Source: Isoperla grammatica
Taxonomy: Eukaryota > Arthropoda > Insecta > Plecoptera > Perlodidae
Direction of reading: 5' to 3'
NCBI GenBank assembly: GCA_945910005.1
Contig: OX246740.1
Span: 52,302,526-52,366,525, forward strand
DNA: 64,000 nucleotides
The position numbers and the translations under genes were made by a program. Below, in pieces: positions 1 through 12,129 of the stretch (positions are counted from its first letter, which is position 1; each line of letters starts with the position of its first letter). The notes below the pieces were generated by a model that saw only the letters and a program-made list of their open reading frames with translations, had not been told where the DNA came from and made no database searches.

Positions 1-64
1 AGTTGCCAAAACACAATCTATGCAAGTAGGAGACCTGAGTTCAGTACCCAGTTAGACTTGGATT

Positions 65-413
65 TGATTGATTGATATTTGGGCTTTACGTCTTATATTT
101 TTGCAACTTGGCTAATCAAGACGATGATTGGGTGATAATGAAGATGAAATTGGGGGCTCTTTGGAGGAAAGGGCCAAGTAGGAGAGCGTGTGAGAAAAGA
201 GGAAAGGAGAGTAAAGGGGATTGGGGTGTAGACTGCACTTTGTCTGACTTCTTCTCCTTGACCAGTCCGGCTAGGGTGGCCCTACCAGAAGCATACGCTT
301 CCGCCGGCATAGCTCTCGGGATCAACAAAGCACGCAAACCTGCCCACCACGATAAGGTAGCAGTCCCTGGGCAGGAGTTAGACTTGGATTATTTAATTTC
401 AAACAACTTGTGA
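65..413. mobile_element. Dispersed repeat, copy 1 (SINE-related tail plus second module)
   Basis: The first part (gatatttgggctttacgtct) matches the tail of the SINE at 15988-16185. From about 220 the sequence matches 17535-17690 (cctaccagaagcatacgctt, cctgcccaccacgataaggt). The reading frames across it are by-products of the repeat. Confidence 0.65.
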
Positions 414-1742
414 GAATGTCGTATGCATTATACTAAAATGCACTAGCTGCTATTTGAATACTGATTGCTTCTTCGCCTCATACCCCTTGACCCCTAGCTC
501 CAAGTCCTTCACCTCTGCATATCGTGTCACAGTTTTAGTACCTTATATGACGTAATGAGTTAATATTATAGGCTGTGTCAGATAGCGTTGCAGTTGGCGA
601 GAGATAGCAGCACTAGACAGAGCCAACTTTCGTTCTTTGCAATGTAATACAGTCATTTAATTTCCGAGGAAAACAATGAGTTTTGAATGGAAGCAAGTAT
701 GAAAAAATGAAAAATTGCGAGATCTACTAAATTGTTTTCGTTGTGTAGTTGGTACTGCTATTTTCAAATTTACTTCTGCCAACTCACTAAAATAGCATAG
801 CATAATAAACTGTTATTCAGGGTGGTGGCTTGAGGCATACTGAATATTTTTTTTCAGAACTTAGATTGCCTCTGTACACTGGACAAATTAAAAATAAATA
901 AGGGCTTGGTAATTCAAATTTTGCATTTTTCGTGTTTTTCGTTTAAAAACACGACTATCGATATTATTCGCCGCCAAATTTCCGGTGTTTCGCGGTGATT
1001 AAATTTTTCCATCTTCTGGTTTAATATTGATCAATAATTTATGCTTATACTAAAAAAAAATCCCTGTACATATTTCGGTGTTCCCGTCATCCGTAAAGTT
1101 TACACGCTTACATATAGACGATTAACCCTATCACCCCATCTCTGTACAGACACCCCCATCACACCTGTAAGCTAGTTACACCAGAGCCTATATTAAGGAT
1201 TTTTTTCAACTGCACAAACTGTCTTGCAAATGTAAAAATATACCTATAATCGAATAATGGTTGTTAATTTCCATAAATTAATACTTAAAATTTCAGGATT
1301 ATTTTTAATTTTCTTATAAACACACACAAATACGGTAAAATGTTAGAAAAAACATGCTGAAATGAAAACTCAAATTTTAAATCCTGGCATTTATCAACTG
1401 CAATAAACTAGATTTCTAACTGCACAAGTGATATTTCCAACTTCGCAAAATGTGTCCAAGTGCACACATATGCCCTGACTTACACCCCCTATGAGGTGTG
1501 CACGTGGTTGGCGCTCCCAAGGTATCCGATGTCAGCTGTCTTATGGTAACCTGAGGAGATGTATGACCGCAATCCCACAAGACACAGTAGGTGCGAGGCC
1601 TTGTCATTCATTCACACCTCCGTAATCGACTCTCGGGGCTTGGACAACATGTGTCTTTATGTGCGCGGTTGCCATGTTTCTACAGTACATTACAATCTGG
1701 GAGCTGGCTGCCTTCTTGATGTGGACAGTATAGGATCCCTTT
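414..1742. other. Intergenic, no gene seen
   Basis: AT-rich. Contains the repeat fragment at 930-1110 and nothing else I can name. Confidence 0.5.
930..1110. repeat. Fragment related to the core of the 40302-41158 element
   Basis: Shares ttaaaaacacga, tttcggtgttt(c/g)gcggtgatt and acatatttc(g/a)gtgtt with 40780-40960, so it is probably a decayed copy without its ends. Confidence 0.55.
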
Positions 1743-1909
1743 AATAGCACAAGACTCAATTGAGGGGGTTGTGACATCACAGGCGGACAAACAATGTGTT
1801 GCTACGCAAACTACATTGTTGTATCTTTCTTTGATTGGTGCATATTCAATGTTTGTTCGAAACAAAACACGGCCACATGGCTATTTTTGGAATTGAGTCT
1901 TGTGCTATT
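1743..1909. mobile_element. Small inverted-repeat element (MITE)
   Basis: Ends AATAGCACAAGACTCAATT and AATTGAGTCTTGTGCTATT are perfect 19-bp inverted repeats; 167 bp, non-coding. Confidence 0.8.
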
Positions 1910-2586
1910 GAAATTGACCCTAAAAACCCCAAGTAGAATAACTAATTTCAATTAAAAGAACATTAACAGTTAACACGAAGACGGGCCCAAACCTCCTGCC
2001 GGAACTTCATCACTATGGTCTGAATTATACATACATTTGAATTAACTGAGTTAAAATTGTAATTGGTACCAAAGAGGGTATCTGGGGATGGGGCTTGATC
2101 GATCACCAGCTCAACCCCTTTCTCTTTTTTTACGCAGTATTGTTTTTCTTGCACAATTTTCAATATGTGGTTGGCCGTATGCAGAATCGAGTGTCAAGTT
2201 AAGTACGGGATTTGTTGCTATGGCATTGTTTTATTACATGCTATTTTCCATACGAAAAACAAACTCCATAGCAACCATAAACCCCCATCTCATCTTCAAA
2301 ATTGTCACTGCTAAAATTCGGACTGAAATGACGGAATTCACTCAAATTGATGTCGTTTTCAAATGGTTCGTTCACGTTTGTTGTATTATACTTGTGCTAT
2401 TTTCTTCTCCGTCGTCGACGTCCCACGTTTTCAGCGCTTGGAACGTGGGTGACCAGGATGTGGGTGTCCCGTCTCGCCAGTCGCACCTGTGGCTTCATGG
2501 GTGCCGCCCCTAGCTCATCGTCGCGATTAGCGGCATCGCATAATAAAATGTGGGACTTTTAGATAGAGGCCAATGGCGACTTTTGA
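1910..2586. other. Intergenic, no gene seen
   Basis: One open stretch of 141 codons (2088-2513) has no recognisable domain and low-quality composition; I treat it as chance. Confidence 0.4.
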
Positions 2587-2761
2587 CTCAAAATCAGATG
2601 GTTGTATAATGTATAGTCGATTCATCTGATAGCTAACCATTGTTGCTATGTTCCATGTTTGAACTTATTTATTTATTTAAATAAAAAAATAAGTTCAAAT
2701 CAGATGGTTGTAGTCAATTCATCTGATAGCTAACCATTGTTGCTATGTTCCATGTTTGAAC

Positions 2762-2793
<32 letters not shown>

Positions 2794-2977
2794 ATAAAAA
2801 AATAAGTTCAAATCAGATGGTTGTAGTCAATTCATCTGATAGCTAACCATTGTTGCTATGTTCCATGTTTGAACTTATTTATTTATTTATTTATTTAAAT
2901 AAAAAAATAAGTTCAAATCAGATGGTTGTAGTCAATTCATCTGATAGCTAACCAGTTGCTATGTTCCATGTTTGAAC

Positions 2978-3021
<44 letters not shown>

Positions 3022-3215
3022 ATAAATAAATAAGTTCAAATCAGATGGTTGTAGTCAGATGGTTGTAGTCAGATGGTTGTAGCCATTGTTGCTATGTTCC
3101 ATGTTTGAACTTATTTATTTATTTATTTATTTATTTATGTAAATAAATAAATAAGTTCAAATCAGATGGTTGTAGTCAATTCATCTAATAGCTAACCATT
3201 GTTGCTATGTTCCTT
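2587..3215 (+). repeat. Tandem array with TTTA-rich hairpin in each unit
   Basis: Five to six units of about 100-130 bp: aaatcagatggttgtagtca, attcatctgatagctaacca, ttgttgctatgttccatgtt. Each has an inverted pair TTTGAACTTATTTATTT / AAATAAATAAGTTCAAA that can fold back. Unit length varies with the number of TTTA repeats. Confidence 0.9.
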
Positions 3216-3689
3216 GTTTAAACGCTGTCTTGGGCATGAATGTCATGCTCTTCGAACGTCGAATTCCCCATAAGGCATGTTTTTCTAAAACAGTCCTTCA
3301 TCTATCACACCTCATCGTCAAGAATAGCATGATTGCAATTATATAGAGACGTAAAGCAACAACAATCACTTTTGTATCACCAAACATAGTCTTGATTAGC
3401 ATCGTGATCACAATTTGTGAGCCATTGCCATCGATTTGGCTCAGTATGGAACGAGATAAATGTGCCTTACCAAAACTTATTTATTATTGTCGGGCCTCTC
3501 TTTATAAAGTGTGTATACTATATATTTATAACCCTGAATTAAATGCGTGATTCCTTTTGCCTTTCAAGGATATCGCCTAGAACGTTGCCTTATACGATAC
3601 ATCGCACGAGTTACACAACCGCTTTAGTTTCATAATTATTAGATTATATCAGTAGGCGGTGCAACGTGGGGTCATTGGTGTCAACTCTT

Positions 3690-4145
3690 GTGTATGTGTT
3701 ATTGTTACAGCGTTGCCATGGCTACGTCGTCACAGTTGACATTGTTGCCATTACGAGAACAACAATAGCTGCGCAGTTGACATGCGCGTAAACGCTAAAC
3801 TCGTGTGTGTGTTATTGTTACAGCGTTGCCATGGCTACGTCATCACAGTTGACATTGTTGCCACCACGAGAACGACAACAATAGCTGCGCAGTTGACATG
3901 CGCATAAACACTAAACTCGTGTGTGTGTTATTGTTACAGTGTTGCCATGGTTACGTCATCACAGTTGTTGACATTGTTGCCATTACGAGAACGACAACAA
4001 TAGCTGCGTAGTTGACATGCGCATAAACGCTAAACTCGTGTTATTGTTACAGCGTTGCCATGACGTCGTCGTCACAGTTGTTGACATTGTTGCCATTACG
4101 AGAACGACAACAATAGCTGCGCTGTTGACATGCGCGTAAACGGTT
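3690..4145 (+). repeat. Tandem array, about 114-bp unit, four copies
   Basis: Units begin near 3697, 3811, 3927 and 4039 with gttattgttacagcgttgcc and include cagttgacattgttgcca and acaatagctgcg. Differences between copies are few. Confidence 0.9.
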
Positions 4146-4233
4146 GCGGAAGTCTGCGGGAGTCTTCGGAGTCGTCCACTGAAGTCGGTGAGTTTTGAGT
4201 TAGCTGTAAAAATGATGAGCAGGATGTGAACGC

Positions 4234-4476
4234 GTGAGATGTAAACTATGTAAAGTAAAGCACTCTCCCAAATACGAGCGTGTGATTTGTGGAGGTCGAA
4301 ACACAACAACAGATGCGATAAGAAGGTTGTTCGGCGAAAACGAGGAAGAATTCAACGAACCTTGGTGGTTTTCTTTGGAGGAGGAATTTTGTTTCACCTT
4401 GACCGAGAAACAATCTACAAAAAAGGATTGTTTAAAATTAATTTCGTTTTGTTTTGATAGTTTCGTAATATTGTAA
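4234..4476 (+). CDS. Unassigned open stretch with a Cys-x2-Cys motif
   Basis: An 80-codon open stretch beginning RCKLCKVKHSPKYERVICGG and containing RRLFGENEEEFNEPWW. The CKLC pair and balanced composition look more protein-like than neighbouring frames. It has no ATG, lies next to a tandem array, and I recognise no family. It could be an exon of a lost gene or chance. Confidence 0.15.
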   Translation: MRCKLCKVKHSPKYERVICGGRNTTTDAIRRLFGENEEEFNEPWWFSLEEEFCFTLTEKQSTKKDCLKLISFCFDSFVIL

Positions 4477-4784
4477 ATTACTAAAACATTTACAACCACA
4501 GAATAACCGTGTCATAAAACCCATATAAAGTGCTGGTTCTTGAACTTTTGAGTCGTCAATAATCATCATCAACAATCACTGGAGGTTGCACCATTGTTGA
4601 TGACGTCAAATCAAGAAGTAGAACAAGAGCAGATAACGTTTTATGGTGGGTTTTCGCGGACACGTCCTTCGTCGTGAGATTTCGTTCGTGATTATTTTCG
4701 TACTTGTGCATTCCAACACACTCGACAACTGTGACGAATGAAGATGATTGATTCCATATTTTCAACACACTAAGGTCTAAACTT

Positions 4785-5255
4785 AATGTATGCTGATTGA
4801 TAAATGATGATGAAGAAGGGAGGAGGGAAAACCTGGTACCGGCACGTAGCTTACTCCTGTCAAAGAGTGCCAAGGTAACCATAGTCTTTTCGCACCATCT
4901 GAAAGGACGGTGTAACTGACGGTTCCTCCACTGTAATCTGGACTGCCGAGTAGAATAACGAAGTTGTTGCACAAGTTTTTGAACCCCCCAATCTGTCCCG
5001 CCTATATGTTTTTTCTAGGAGAGAGGTCACCCTCTCCTTCTCAAAGTAGACTAGATACAATCTGGTGGCAAGCAAATAAATCTCTATGAGGAGGAGATTA
5101 CTCATCGTTGATTGGTTGAACCATCAATGGCGCAGATAAGGGGGTAGCTTAGCAGCGCTATCTATTGTTAATTTGAGTCTCCTATATCCCAATGTTGTTG
5201 GACTTCGGTGCTCATATGGAAACCGGTAAATGACCGCGGTTAAACCTATGACTAA
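4785..5255 (-). mobile_element. 5S rRNA-derived SINE, copy A (interrupted)
   Basis: The body matches copy B over most of its length (cctggtaccggcacgtag, gaaaggacggtgtaac, ggttcctccact). The 5S-like head is split: GAGAGGTCACCC near 5020 is separated by about 130 bp from the ACTTCGGTGCTCATATGGAA part near 5200. It is older and more diverged. Confidence 0.65.
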
Positions 5256-8200
5256 AGAAAGTGAGAAGCCGAAAACAAAGTGTGAAAACTTCTGCTTCCG
5301 GGTTTTGTTTTGTGGTTATACCGATTTTACTAGCATACATATTATCATCATTACGTGGTGCTACGTGGTTTTCGCTCACCTATAATTTAGCCAACTGCAG
5401 CGTAAGACGCCGGCTAAATAGAGTAGGACACTGACTTCCCTGTTGTGTATTCATCTTTTAAGTTATTTGGAAAGTACGGACGGAATTTCCGAGTTGCGAA
5501 TTTCATTATTCATTAGAGCAGCCTGGAAAAACCTTGAGTTGAAAATGAACTCGCAACCTCTCGAATCAATCTCGTGCTCGTGATCGATAGCTCAGTCATA
5601 ATTACACTTGGTGCTGAGTTCGATACTCGCCACCGGCAATCTCGAGCGAGGTATTTTCCAAGGAAGACAATCACCATCTTCATAATGTTCTATGCACCCA
5701 GTAAGACATGGAGGGGCCCCAGTCGAAGTAGGTGGGTTTATCGTACTCGGCCGCATTTCTCAGTCGCGATATTGCTCACGTTTTCTTCTCCCATCATGAG
5801 CACCGACCCTCTTTGCGAACTGAACGCCCACGAACACGCTCCCCCCCCCCCCCCCCCACCCTTCTTTCTGATATCAGTTACCTGCATTCCTTGACCTTCA
5901 ACTGTAATAGTTCCCCATGGGGATTTCAACACTTTGTTTGGCTTTATCCCCAAGTTCTGTGCTGTTGTTCCCAAGTTGTTGTGTTCCCAAGAGTTCTGAG
6001 TTCAATCATCATCCCTCATTGTTCATCTGTCTTCATCTGGCAAGGAAACGCAGTGTGGTACAAGTAGATACAAATTATAACTTGAGAAATACCATTTATA
6101 ACAATCGTTCTTTACCTTATCCGTGATTCGAAACGACGTTCCTTGACCGTATTATTCGGTCGTTAAGGTGGGTCCTTCCTCGTGGTGACCGGTGACCGCA
6201 AAGAGCCCTCTCGTGCGTATGTTTAGTCATCCTTGTGCTCATTCATCGTAATCTTGCTCACTTTTCAAACGTTTTCGTCTGTCTTTTGTCATTCTCATTT
6301 ATGCCGGCCCTCTTTGAGACGTAACACCCCCCCCCCCCCCCCCCACCCTCCAACTGGATTCCCCTTAAGACGACGCAGGCGATGTATGATTGATCTTATT
6401 CGGCTAATCCAAGAGCATGGGAGCAAGGAGGGGAAGGAAAATAAGAAGTCAGAAGTTGGAAAAATAGCCGTATGAAGAAAGATATTGTTGATACGGAAGG
6501 TCGAAATAATGGATGAAATGGTGAAAACAAGTGGGAATGTATAGGTTATAAGATAAGGCTTGAGGTATGATTAAAGGCAAGGATAAGCCCTTAGATGTAG
6601 GATCCTTGGCCTTAAAATAGGTAAATTTGTATGTTTGTTTATGGAAAATGTAAATGGGATTCGGCACATAAAAGCTTCTGCTTCGGTGGTGCCGTATAAC
6701 TTGTTGTGTAAGAATGAAAAAAAAAATTATCTTATTCGACCGACATCATATGACCTGCCTAAAACGTCGTAAAAAATAAATAAATAAATAAAATATTATA
6801 ATGGTCGGTGTTACAATCACTGCACCATCCACTGCGGACGGTACAGCGTACATACATAGAGTGTAGGCGTATTGTATTGTAGTGTGCACATCCTATTACT
6901 ATGCATACCTCGCCACGGCAGGTGGAAGTGTGGGTGAGTGCGATTGTACCGGCCCTGGGTTCGATACAAGGTCAGCTAGGTGCGCCGTTTGAATGTCAAC
7001 CAACGAGTAACATCCGTACAGAAAACATTACCTCTCTTCGTGTTATGTGCGCGATTAGCCTCGTTGCGTCCATTGGACTCTGCAGTCTTTGATTGTTTTG
7101 TGAAGAAATGGTGAAATACATGTCATTGAGTCTTAATTGGAAGATCAAACGCAGCCTCCTACCCTACCCCCTTCACCCCCGGGCAAACGGTATTACGAAT
7201 CGAATCCTTTAGATCAAGTTTTTCTATTTTCATAATATGTAGGTACGCGTACGGTACACGAATTTTCAACTTGTCTTCGAGCTCAACGATTTATTTATTG
7301 TTACGAGCTTTTTTAAGTATTGTACTATGGGTTTTAAAAATTACACAATTCGTGCAACACTTTTTAAAAAAATATCATCATAAACAAAATAAATGTTGTT
7401 GGTATCGCAAATAAAATCCCCACGTACCCAGACTTTTAAACCCGCTGAGAAAGAGGATCGTCGCTTATACAGGGTGTGGAGATTATTGGATCATCGCCGA
7501 ATGGTCACCGAGTGACGTCAACAGTGCACTCTTGTTTTTACCCGACCGCTCGGCCGTGGGAACACCAAGTAAACAACTTCTTGTGCATGCCCTCACTATC
7601 ACATTCCATGACGTTTTATAGGTGTACACTTACACTATCTCTGGCATCGAGCAGTGAAAGTAGAGTTGCATTTTACTGAGACACATGGGCGTGTATTGGA
7701 GTGCAGTGAAGGGTAACGGAAGCTGTGACATGTGTATCGATTGATTACGATTGAGTATTGGTGTTTAACGACGTAATCAACCGTCAAGTCATATTATGAC
7801 GGGTGGGGGGGGGAGGGGTTGATTGGAAGAAATCGATTCAAATTGAAAGGGGAGAACCTCGTCTCATCGTCTCGTACGACTGCAGAGTCACCCTGGGCCC
7901 AGACGGAGCCCGCGTAGAGATCGTGTAATTCATACTCTTTGAGACCAGTATGGTCTCACACTCACACGTATCCACGGCATGGCAGTACTTTCTCCTATGC
8001 ATTGTGATCATCGACACAAAAAACATAATAAAATGGTGATTATTCTTGGGCTTTACGTCGAAAAGGAAAAGATAATTAACCAAGGAAAGCAATCCCTTCT
8101 TGAAAGAAGATTAAAAAGTCTGAGATGCGTTGAAATATTCGAATGTAAGATATATCTACTGGTTTGGCATGGTTCAAGTTATTCTAAAATTTATGAAATT

Positions 8201-9831
8201 GAAAATGTCAATATTTAAATACTTATTAAAATAACCGTTGTGTTGACAGAAATGCATGACTGACATCCTGTTGGATTTAGACAAAGATTACTTTTTTAGA
8301 CAAGTTTATGATCAACAACCGTTGCAAGATCCGTCCTCCCGGTAAACCTGGAATTTCGACCCCTTGCAACCGTAAGTTTGGACACGTGCGGGACTAGGTT
8401 TGTTTGCGCAATATTTAATTAAACCCGCTATATTAACGATGCAGCTTCTACCGACGTGACCCATGATACAATAATATTACTGTGTGGGCCATGGACGTGA
8501 CCGTTGCCTCCTATAGAGTAGCTTAGCTTGAGGACGGCCACTCCGTGAACTGCTGGGACAGAAGGGTGGAGGGCACTGAACTGAACTGCTGCCACACATG
8601 GCGGACAATACAACACATGCACCTTCAACTGTATGACGTCATCGTTAAGAATGTAGTGACGTCAGAGTACATACCTTTAATTGTCGGTGACAATGCAAGA
8701 GTGCTGAGCTTGTCCGCTGTAGGTTTTATTAGCAGAGGAATAAATGTCGAGATTTCAGCCATCTGTTTCTCTACTAGTCACAAGCGTATGTAGATTTACG
8801 GTGAGTAATCTCGCAATAAATTATATACTAGGGGGTGGGGGCATTCTTCTTTAAACACCATCTGTCTCCCTCGGGAATATTCTCGGACCTAAGGGGGGCG
8901 GGAGACGGAGGGACTTCCACTTTCATACCGTCTTTCGCCCTGCAACTTATAGATTTGGGCTATAGGCTCGCAACAAATTTTAAGGGGGCCCTTCCTCTTC
9001 TCTACCATATGTTTTTTACTCTATTTACCGTTGTTTACTCGCCTTTACCGTATAGATTTACTCTGAACAACGTTGCAATTTGCAAATCTACTTGCTACCA
9101 TCTGTTCCTCTAGCTAGCACAAGTAGAGTTGCGTTGAAATGATATCGTGAGAAAGAGACATCGTATCCGTTGACAAATTAAAATTAAATTAATTTAGATT
9201 GGACGCGACGTTGTTCAGTGTTCACAATTGTACCAATGAATCAAGTTATCCTAAAGGGGAGGGCATCAGTTGCAACAAGAAAAATTGAGAATACAACAAA
9301 CTACTTTCGTCATACGAAGTGACCAATCACAGCTAGGGTGTCTTTCCGTCCGTACAAGGTCTACTGGATTTACTCCTAGCGGAGTAATTGCGAAGCGTGC
9401 TACAAGCGATCTAGTGGACCTTGCGTCCGTATTGTGACAAGTTAGATTCGGGTGAATGTTTCAATTTTAGTTATTTCAGTTGTGTTTGTTGTATTGTACC
9501 GGCCCGAATTAGTGCCTCTCTCACTCGTGGCAGCAACGCATCATTGAGTGCGTCGAGGGCGTGCGTACGTTGTACGTGAGGTCGGTACTCGGGCACAACC
9601 ACAGAGTGTGGTCGCTACCATACCTCGCGTCGCACGGGTGACAACGACAACGACATGACCTTGGCTCTAGCTGAGGACTGAGGAGGAACTCCACTCGGGT
9701 GCCGGCGAGGTCTCCAGTGTCCACGTGGTCTTCCCCCCCCCCCCCCTCCCTCGTGTGCGCCATGTGCGTGTGAGCATGGTCGTAATTACTCAACTCTCGC
9801 TCGTCAACATCCTCTATTCGTGGACGATTAA
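5256..9831. other. Intergenic, no gene seen
   Basis: Mixed composition with poly(C) tracts at 5841-5857, 6327-6344 and 9733-9746. The short open frames here are Pro-rich by-products of these tracts or lack any conserved motif. Confidence 0.5.
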
Positions 9832-10204
9832 GAGGAAGGACTACTAGCCAATATTAAAACCCGCGAAATTAACGTATTTTCGTCATATCTCAATAACGCC
9901 ACACAATATCAAAACAGTGACACCTACGCACATTGTGGATTCGTGAGAGCTCAATACCAAATGAAAAAGATTTCGTAGATTGTAGTAATTATAGTTGTAA
10001 TTTGTAATTAACTTGTAAATTAGTTAAATTACAAATAATAATTATAATTACTGCAAACTAATAAATCTTTTTCATTTGGTATTGAGCTCTCACGAATCCA
10101 CGATGTGCGTAGGTGTCACTGTTTTGATATTGTGTGGCGTTATTGAGATATGACGAAAATACGTTAATTTCGCGGGTTTTAATATTGGCTAGTAGTCCTT
10201 CCTC
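9832..10204. mobile_element. TTAA-family foldback element, copy 1
   Basis: 373 bp with arms of about 150 bp (GAGGAAGGACTACTAGCCAA inwards). TTAA lies at the left edge (9828-9831); the right TTAA is lost. A further arm-like fragment (ccgccaatattaaaaccgcg) follows at 10205-10250. It can form a long hairpin and has no coding capacity. Confidence 0.9.
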
Positions 10205-10250
10205 AGGAGAAACTACCGCCAATATTAAAACCGCGCCAAATTACCATGCT

Positions 10251-10916
10251 CATCTTGAGACCGTTACTCAACATTTTAAAAGTTGTAGTTTAAAACTGCA
10301 TTAAAAAGCGTCCGATATTTTTTTTTCGTTATGGATGGAAATTATGAAATTTTAATTCATTTACATTCCTCATAGCTACCGTAATGATTGAAAAATTTAA
10401 AACTTTTTGAATACAGTTTTTGGTACTTACGAAACCACATCACGCTCATCGTTCTCAAGAGATTAATTCGTCGTGGTTTTCATAACGAGACCACCCTTCC
10501 GCGGTTCCGCCCTGATGATTATTGTATGTATGATCCCCTCTTATCGTCGCGGGTACCCTCGTTGCCCCCCAGCGCCGGCCGCGTGTCGGTATTGATCAAC
10601 ACGGCGACGCTGTGACGTCACGATACGATGCATCCGCTCGCTCAGTCAGTCAGTCTGCCTCCTCGCGTCGAGTAGAGAGGTTCGTGTTGTACCCGGGGGT
10701 TGCGCGTGTGCGTGCGTGCAAGAGTCTACACGCACAGTGGTTGTCGGCGTCCATCGTATTCAAGCTATCTCTTTTTGTAGCTAGCTAGAGCATCGACGCC
10801 TAACTGGTTCGTTGTGGTTTCCGCCGGCCAAGCAGTCTACACTGTGCAACCTGTAAATTATTTAGTTATCATACTTTTGTTCTACCCCTCGCGGCTGTGT
10901 TTGCGTAGCTAAGGTT
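10251..10916. other. Intergenic with CpG-rich patch
   Basis: From about 10550 to 10850 the sequence becomes GC- and CpG-rich (cgccggccgcgtg, a tgacgtcac site at 10613-10621, cagtcagtcagtc). It may be part of a distal promoter for EML. No exon identified. Confidence 0.3.
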
Positions 10917-11285
10917 GTGAGAGTAACGTGTGTAATATTGTGTTCAATTGCTCTACGCCAAACCGGCTGAGTGTCGATATAATTAGGAACGTACGCTACC
11001 GGCTGTGTTTGCGTAGCTACGCGTGTTTTACGCTTGACCTGTTCGCTGGTCAATTCGCGTGTGCTAGAGTAACGTGTGCTAATATTGTGTTCAATTGCTC
11101 TACGCCAAACTGGCTGAGTGTCGATATAATTAGGAACGCATACGACCGACTGTTTGCGTAGCTACGCTTGTGCTCTACGCTTCTGTGGGTTTCGCCGGCC
11201 AATTAGCGCTTAGTTTAGTCATAAACGTGTGTAAAGTGTGTACGTTTTCTCAATATCTCTACGTCTAACCGGCTGAGTGTTGAAA
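10917..11285 (+). repeat. Tandem array, about 147-bp unit, 2.5 copies
   Basis: The segment gagtaacgtgtg...attgctctacgccaaac starts at about 10921 and 11067, with a diverged partial copy from about 11221. It is CpG-rich and lies upstream of the proposed EML first exon. Confidence 0.8.
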
Positions 11286-11341
11286 CTCACACTTCCATCT
11301 ACATCTGCGGTTCGGTTATGGTGATCTACCAGCGTACATCA

Positions 11342-11950
11342 CGCAGATCTCCTCCCGAGTAACTTGCTCCAAGGGTTGTGACGTAGTGCTCAATACTGGT
11401 GCTCTACGCCTCGCGCTGTTTGTTTGCCTTGTGCTCTACACTCGACACTACACGTTTAGTGCTCCAGCGCACATCACATAGACTCCAGAACAGCGGAGAG
11501 TAACTTGCTCCAAGGGTTGTGACGTAGTGCTCAATACTGGTGCTCTTCGCATCGCGCTGTCTGTTTGTCTTGCGCTCTACACTCTACACTACACGTTGAG
11601 TGCTCCAGCGCACATCACATAGACTGCAGAACAGCGGAGAGTAACTTGCTCCAAGGGTTGTGACGTAGTGCTCAATACTGGTGCTCTTCGCATCGCGCTG
11701 TCTGTTTGTCTTGCGCTCTACACTCTACACTACACGTTTAGTGCTCCAGCGCACATCACATAGACTCCAGAACAGCGGAGAGTAACTTGCTCCAAGGGTT
11801 GTGACGTAGTGCTCAATACTGGTGCTCTTCGCATCGCGCTGTCTGTTTGTCTTGCGCTCTACACTCTACACTACACGTTGAGTGCTCCAGCGCACATCAC
11901 ATAGACTCCGGAACAGCGGAGAGTAACTCTCCAAGGGTTGTGACGTATTA
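11342..11950 (+). repeat. Tandem array, 141-bp unit, more than four copies
   Basis: The landmark taacttgctccaagggttgt starts at 11360, 11501, 11642 and 11783, with a shortened copy at 11924, so the period is exactly 141 bp. Units are nearly identical and CpG-rich. The array ends about 130 bp before the proposed EML start. Confidence 0.93.
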
Positions 11951-12080
11951 TAGTGTTGAGCACGTGCTCGCGGCGCGGCCAAGGTCCCAACCTTGACTTT
12001 CTCGTCGTCGCAACGCTGCAGCAGCTCTCGGTCACCGGGGTTCGAACCGGGCACCATGTGACGTCATGATCCCGGTCGCC
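11950..12080 (+). promoter_or_regulatory. Possible EML promoter/5' leader with E-box, CRE and a start-stop uORF
   Basis: A CpG-rich stretch ahead of the proposed first exon. It holds a 12-bp palindrome around an E-box (GAGCACGTGCTC, 11958-11969) and a full palindromic CRE (TGACGTCA, 12059-12066). An ATG at 12056 is followed immediately by TGA, a minimal start-stop uORF in a caccATG context. The motifs are seen directly. Their use as a promoter is inference and depends on the first exon being real. Confidence 0.3.
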
Positions 12081-12129
12081 ATGGAGTCACCCCCTGGAGA
12101 CACCCTCAGTGGCGTCGTGAGAGCCTGGA
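12081..12129 (+). CDS. EML: Candidate first coding exon of the EML gene
   Basis: The exon would encode MESPPGDTLSGVVRAW plus one base. The start has a strong Kozak context (cgccATGG) and the exon ends in a strong donor (gtaagt at 12130). It stops after one base of a codon, exactly the phase that the exon at 20073 needs. An in-frame ATG also lies at 12066, adding five residues. Against it: the peptide matches nothing I know, the implied intron is 7.9 kb, and a tRNA-like B box (GGTTCGAACC, 12039-12048) just upstream may mean this stretch is a SINE relic. Confidence 0.42.

Noticed and set aside
2088..2513. 141-codon frame
   Set aside because: Hydrophobic segments without any recognisable domain, no splice context and AT-driven composition.
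5574..6475. Pro-rich or Gly-rich open frames
   Set aside because: They run through poly(C) tracts and show no conserved motif.
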